From: Prostheceraeus crozeri
Lineage: Eukaryota > Platyhelminthes > Polycladida > Euryleptidae
DNA length: 64,000 nucleotides
NCBI GenBank assembly: GCA_907163375.1
Contig: CAJQUW010011596.1
Span: 121,447-185,446, forward strand
Direction: 5' to 3'
The notes beneath the pieces were generated by a model. It searched no databases. It was not told where the DNA came from and saw nothing but the letters and a program-made list of their open reading frames with translations. The translations under genes were made by a program, and so were the position numbers. Shown piece by piece: positions 61,375-64,000 of the stretch (its first letter is position 1; the number at the start of each line of letters is the position of its first letter).

Positions 61375-63785
61375 CAGCCATCGCAAAAATTCTAACTCGT
61401 TTTTCCGAAAAAATGTTGAACATTTTTCTCGCCGATTGACTTGAAACTCTCCGATTGACTTGAAACTCACCATACATATAAAGAATTTCACGCTGATTCC
61501 AAATCTGGCCTCCGTTTTCCAATCCGATGCTTCGTTTTGAAGCTAGAGCCCAAAACGTCCCAAATTCTAACTCTGTCGTTTTTCACCAATGTCCCAAAAT
61601 CTTAAATGGCGTCTCACATCTAAACGAAGACAGATAGGAACAAGCCGATTCTTTCATTGAATTTGTCTCACTCTTAGCTTTCAAACGAGCTATCGCACGA
61701 AAAAATCCGTCCACTGGAAGCCAAAATCGAAGCAAGCTGTCCAGAGGGGGGGGGGACGTCAGCGAAATTTCAGAATTTGATGAAAAATGTTTTGGTGACG
61801 GTCCCAGGTCGAAATTCCACACTTTGGAAAATTTTCAAAATTTTACCCATTCAAAGTCACTCTGACACTTAGGATTTTTTCAGGTAAGCGAGCTCCGACC
61901 TAAAATCTTGTAACCGCTCTAACTTTTGAACGAAGACAGATAGGAACAAGCCGATTCTTTCACTGAATTTGTCTCACTCTTAGCTTTCAAACGAGCTATC
62001 GCACGACAAAATCCGTCCACTGGAAGCCAAAATCGAAGCGAGCTGTCCAGAGGGGGGGGGACGTCAGCCGAAAATTTTTTCTCTCCGATTTCGCTGGAAA
62101 CATCCTTCCTAACCCAAAATTTCACGTAGATTCCGAATCTGGCCTCCGTTTTCTCATCCGATGCTTCGTTTGGGCGCTACACACCAAAACGTCCCAAATT
62201 CTAACTCTGTCGTTTTTTCGAAAAATGTTGAAAATTTTTTCTCGCCGATTGCCTTGAAACTCACTATACAGATAAAGAATTTCACGCTGATTCCAAATCT
62301 GAAATCCGTTTTCCAATCCGATGCTTCGTTTTGAAGCTAGAGCCCAAAACGTCCCAAATTCTAACTCTGTCGTTTTTCACCAATGTCCCAAAATCTTAAA
62401 TGGCGTCTCACATCTAAACGAAGACAGATAGGAACAAGCCGATTCTTTCACTGAATTTGTCTCACTCTTAGCTTTCAAACGAGCTATCGCACGACAAAAT
62501 CCGTCCACTAGAAGCCAAAATCGAAGCAAGCTGTCCAGAGGGGGGGGGACGTCAGCCGAAAATTTTTTCTCTCCGATTTCGCTGGAAACATCCTTCCTAA
62601 CCCAAAATTTCACGTAGATTCCGAATCTGGCCTCCGTTTTCTCATCCGATGCTTCGTTTGGGCGCTACACACCAAAACGTCCCAAATTCTAACTCTGTCG
62701 TTTTTTCGAAAAATGTTGAAAATTTTTTCTCGCCGATTGCCTTGAAACTCACTATACAGATAAAGAATTTCACGCTGATTCCAAATCTGAAATCCGTTTT
62801 CCAATCCGATGCTTCGTTTTGAAGCTAGAGCCCAAAACGTCCCAAATTCTAACTCTGTCGTTTTTCACCAATGTCCCAAAATCTTAAATGGCGTCTCACA
62901 TCTAAACGAAGACAGATAGGAACAAGCCGATTCTTTCACTGAATTTGTCTCACTCTTAGCTTTCAAACGAGCTATCGCACGACAAAATCCGTCCACTGGA
63001 AGCCAAAATCGAAGCAAGCTGTCCAGAGGGGGGGGGGACGTCAGCCGAAAATTTTTTCTCTCCGATTTCGCTGGAAACATCCTTCCTAACCCAAAATTTC
63101 ACGTAGATTCCGAATCTGGCCTCCGTTTTCTCATCCGATGCTTCGTTTGGGCGCTACACACCAAAACGTCCCAAATTCTAACTCTGTCGTTTTTTCGAAA
63201 AATGTTGAAAATTTTTTCTCGCCGATTGCCTTGAAACTCACTATACAGATAAAGAATTTCACGCTGATTCCAAATCTGAAATCCGTTTTCCAATCCGATG
63301 CTTCGTTTTTAAGCTAGAGCCCAAAACGTCCCAAATTCTAACTCTGTCGTTTTTCACCAATGTCCCAAAATCTTAAATGGCGTCTCACATCTAAACGAAG
63401 ACAGATAGGAACAAGCCGATTCTTTCACTGAATTTGTCTCACTCTTAGCTTTCAAACGAGCTATCGCACGACAAAATCCGTCCACTGGAAGCCAAAATCG
63501 AAGCAAGCTGTCCAGAGGGGGGGGGACGTCAGCCGAAAATTTTTTCTCTCCGATTTCGCTGGAAACATCCTTCCTAACCCAAAATTTCACGTAGATTCCG
63601 AATCTGGCCTCCGTTTTCTCATCCGATGCTTCGTTTGGGCGCTACACACCAAAACGTCCCAAATTCTAACTCTGTTAAAATTTTGAAGAAAAATTTTTTC
63701 TCGCCAATTGCCTTGAAACTCACCCTACCGATGCAGAATTTTACGCTGAATCCGAATCTGGCAGCCATTTTACCATCCACGACAA
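61375..63785 (-). repeat. promoter-side satellite array, right arm
   Basis: Equivalent points recur at 61522, 62316, 62804 and 63293: one 794-bp step and then 488- and 489-bp steps. It is shorter than the left array, which has five 793-bp steps and one 488-bp step, and the order of unit types from the promoter outward is the same (793-bp units inside, 488-bp units outside). Confidence 0.9.
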
Positions 63786-64000
63786 CCTAGGCGGTCGCCC
63801 ACGTCAACCTAGACGGTCGCCCAAGTCCACCAGGCGGTCGGACACAGACACCCAAGGCTCACACACTGACGGTCCAGAGGGGGGGGACGGCAGCGGAACC
63901 TCGCCGGCACATCACGACACTGGCGGACCAGAGGGGGGGGGGACTCAGACACGACGGCGGCCATCTTGCGCTATCTGGTGTTCGCCGTTTTCTTACTACT

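Larger units (their letters stand above)
39330..64000. repeat. giant imperfect palindrome (two inverted arms, no spacer)
   Basis: The sequence from 39330 inward is the reverse complement of that from 64000 inward. Matching features pair about constant sums: 103330 at the outer ends, 106015-106016 across the gene block, and 107193 at the centre. The steps come from two tandem arrays that differ in length: the left arm has 2.68 kb more promoter-side satellite and 1.18 kb more minisatellite. Outside the arrays the arms are nearly identical. The 364-codon gene A shows no amino-acid change, and only a few single-base or 1-2-base differences are seen (for example near 44618 and 39469). The right arm is cut by the window edge, so the outer boundary on both sides is unknown. 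Confidence 0.95.

Noticed and set aside
39330-64000. Reading the palindrome as the two ends of one cut-and-paste transposon
   Set aside because: The arms meet without any interior; no transposase, target duplication or defined terminus is visible.

Overview
This is an AT-rich animal genome window, not bacterial. It has spliced host-type exons with GT/AG junctions, many decayed cut-and-paste transposons and long gene-poor stretches. Frequent 'taggcctac' words and the transposon mix (P, piggyBac, hAT, Tigger, mariner, Tc1-like) suggest a marine invertebrate, perhaps an echinoderm or other deuterostome. That placement is a guess.

From 1 to about 13.2 kb I see no convincing gene. At 13.2-13.7 kb, on the minus strand, lies one probable host first coding exon with a CpG-rich upstream region. 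From 14.6 to 18.9 kb there are a Tc1-like transposase fragment, a piggyBac C-terminal fragment and a whole but frameshifted piggyBac-like element with terminal repeats. From 19.4 to 34.3 kb there are three transposon-in-transposon nests, each delimited by terminal inverted repeats and target-site duplications. They are a hAT-type element split by a Tc1/IS630-like element (19.4-22.4 kb), a Tigger/pogo-like element split by a nearly intact mariner (25.3-27.8 kb), and an internally deleted P element split by a hAT-like element (28.1-31.2 kb). An old GGCCGG-rich hAT-like element follows at 33.4-34.3 kb.

From 39330 to the end of the window the sequence is one giant palindrome centred near 53596 with essentially no spacer. 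Reading inward, each arm holds: a tandem satellite of 488-bp and 793-bp units; a TATA/Inr promoter; a spliced gene A (364 aa, Cys/His-rich N-terminus plus coiled coil); a convergent gene B1; a short acidic gene C with its own TATA/Inr promoter; a second copy B2; and 4-5 kb of a roughly 28-bp minisatellite carrying AATAAA in most units. Genes A and C point to the centre, B1 and B2 point outward, and the convergent pairs nearly touch. The gene-bearing parts of the two arms are almost identical, whereas both tandem arrays differ in length between arms.

The palindrome is the candidate undescribed system. It could be a selfish or virus-like linear element caught as a head-to-head dimer at a hairpin end, a recent chromosomal inverted duplication, or a fold-back or haplotype-joining assembly error. 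I recognise no polymerase, integrase or capsid gene in it, so its class is open. Its outer limit is not visible, because the right arm is cut by the window edge while still matching the left arm.
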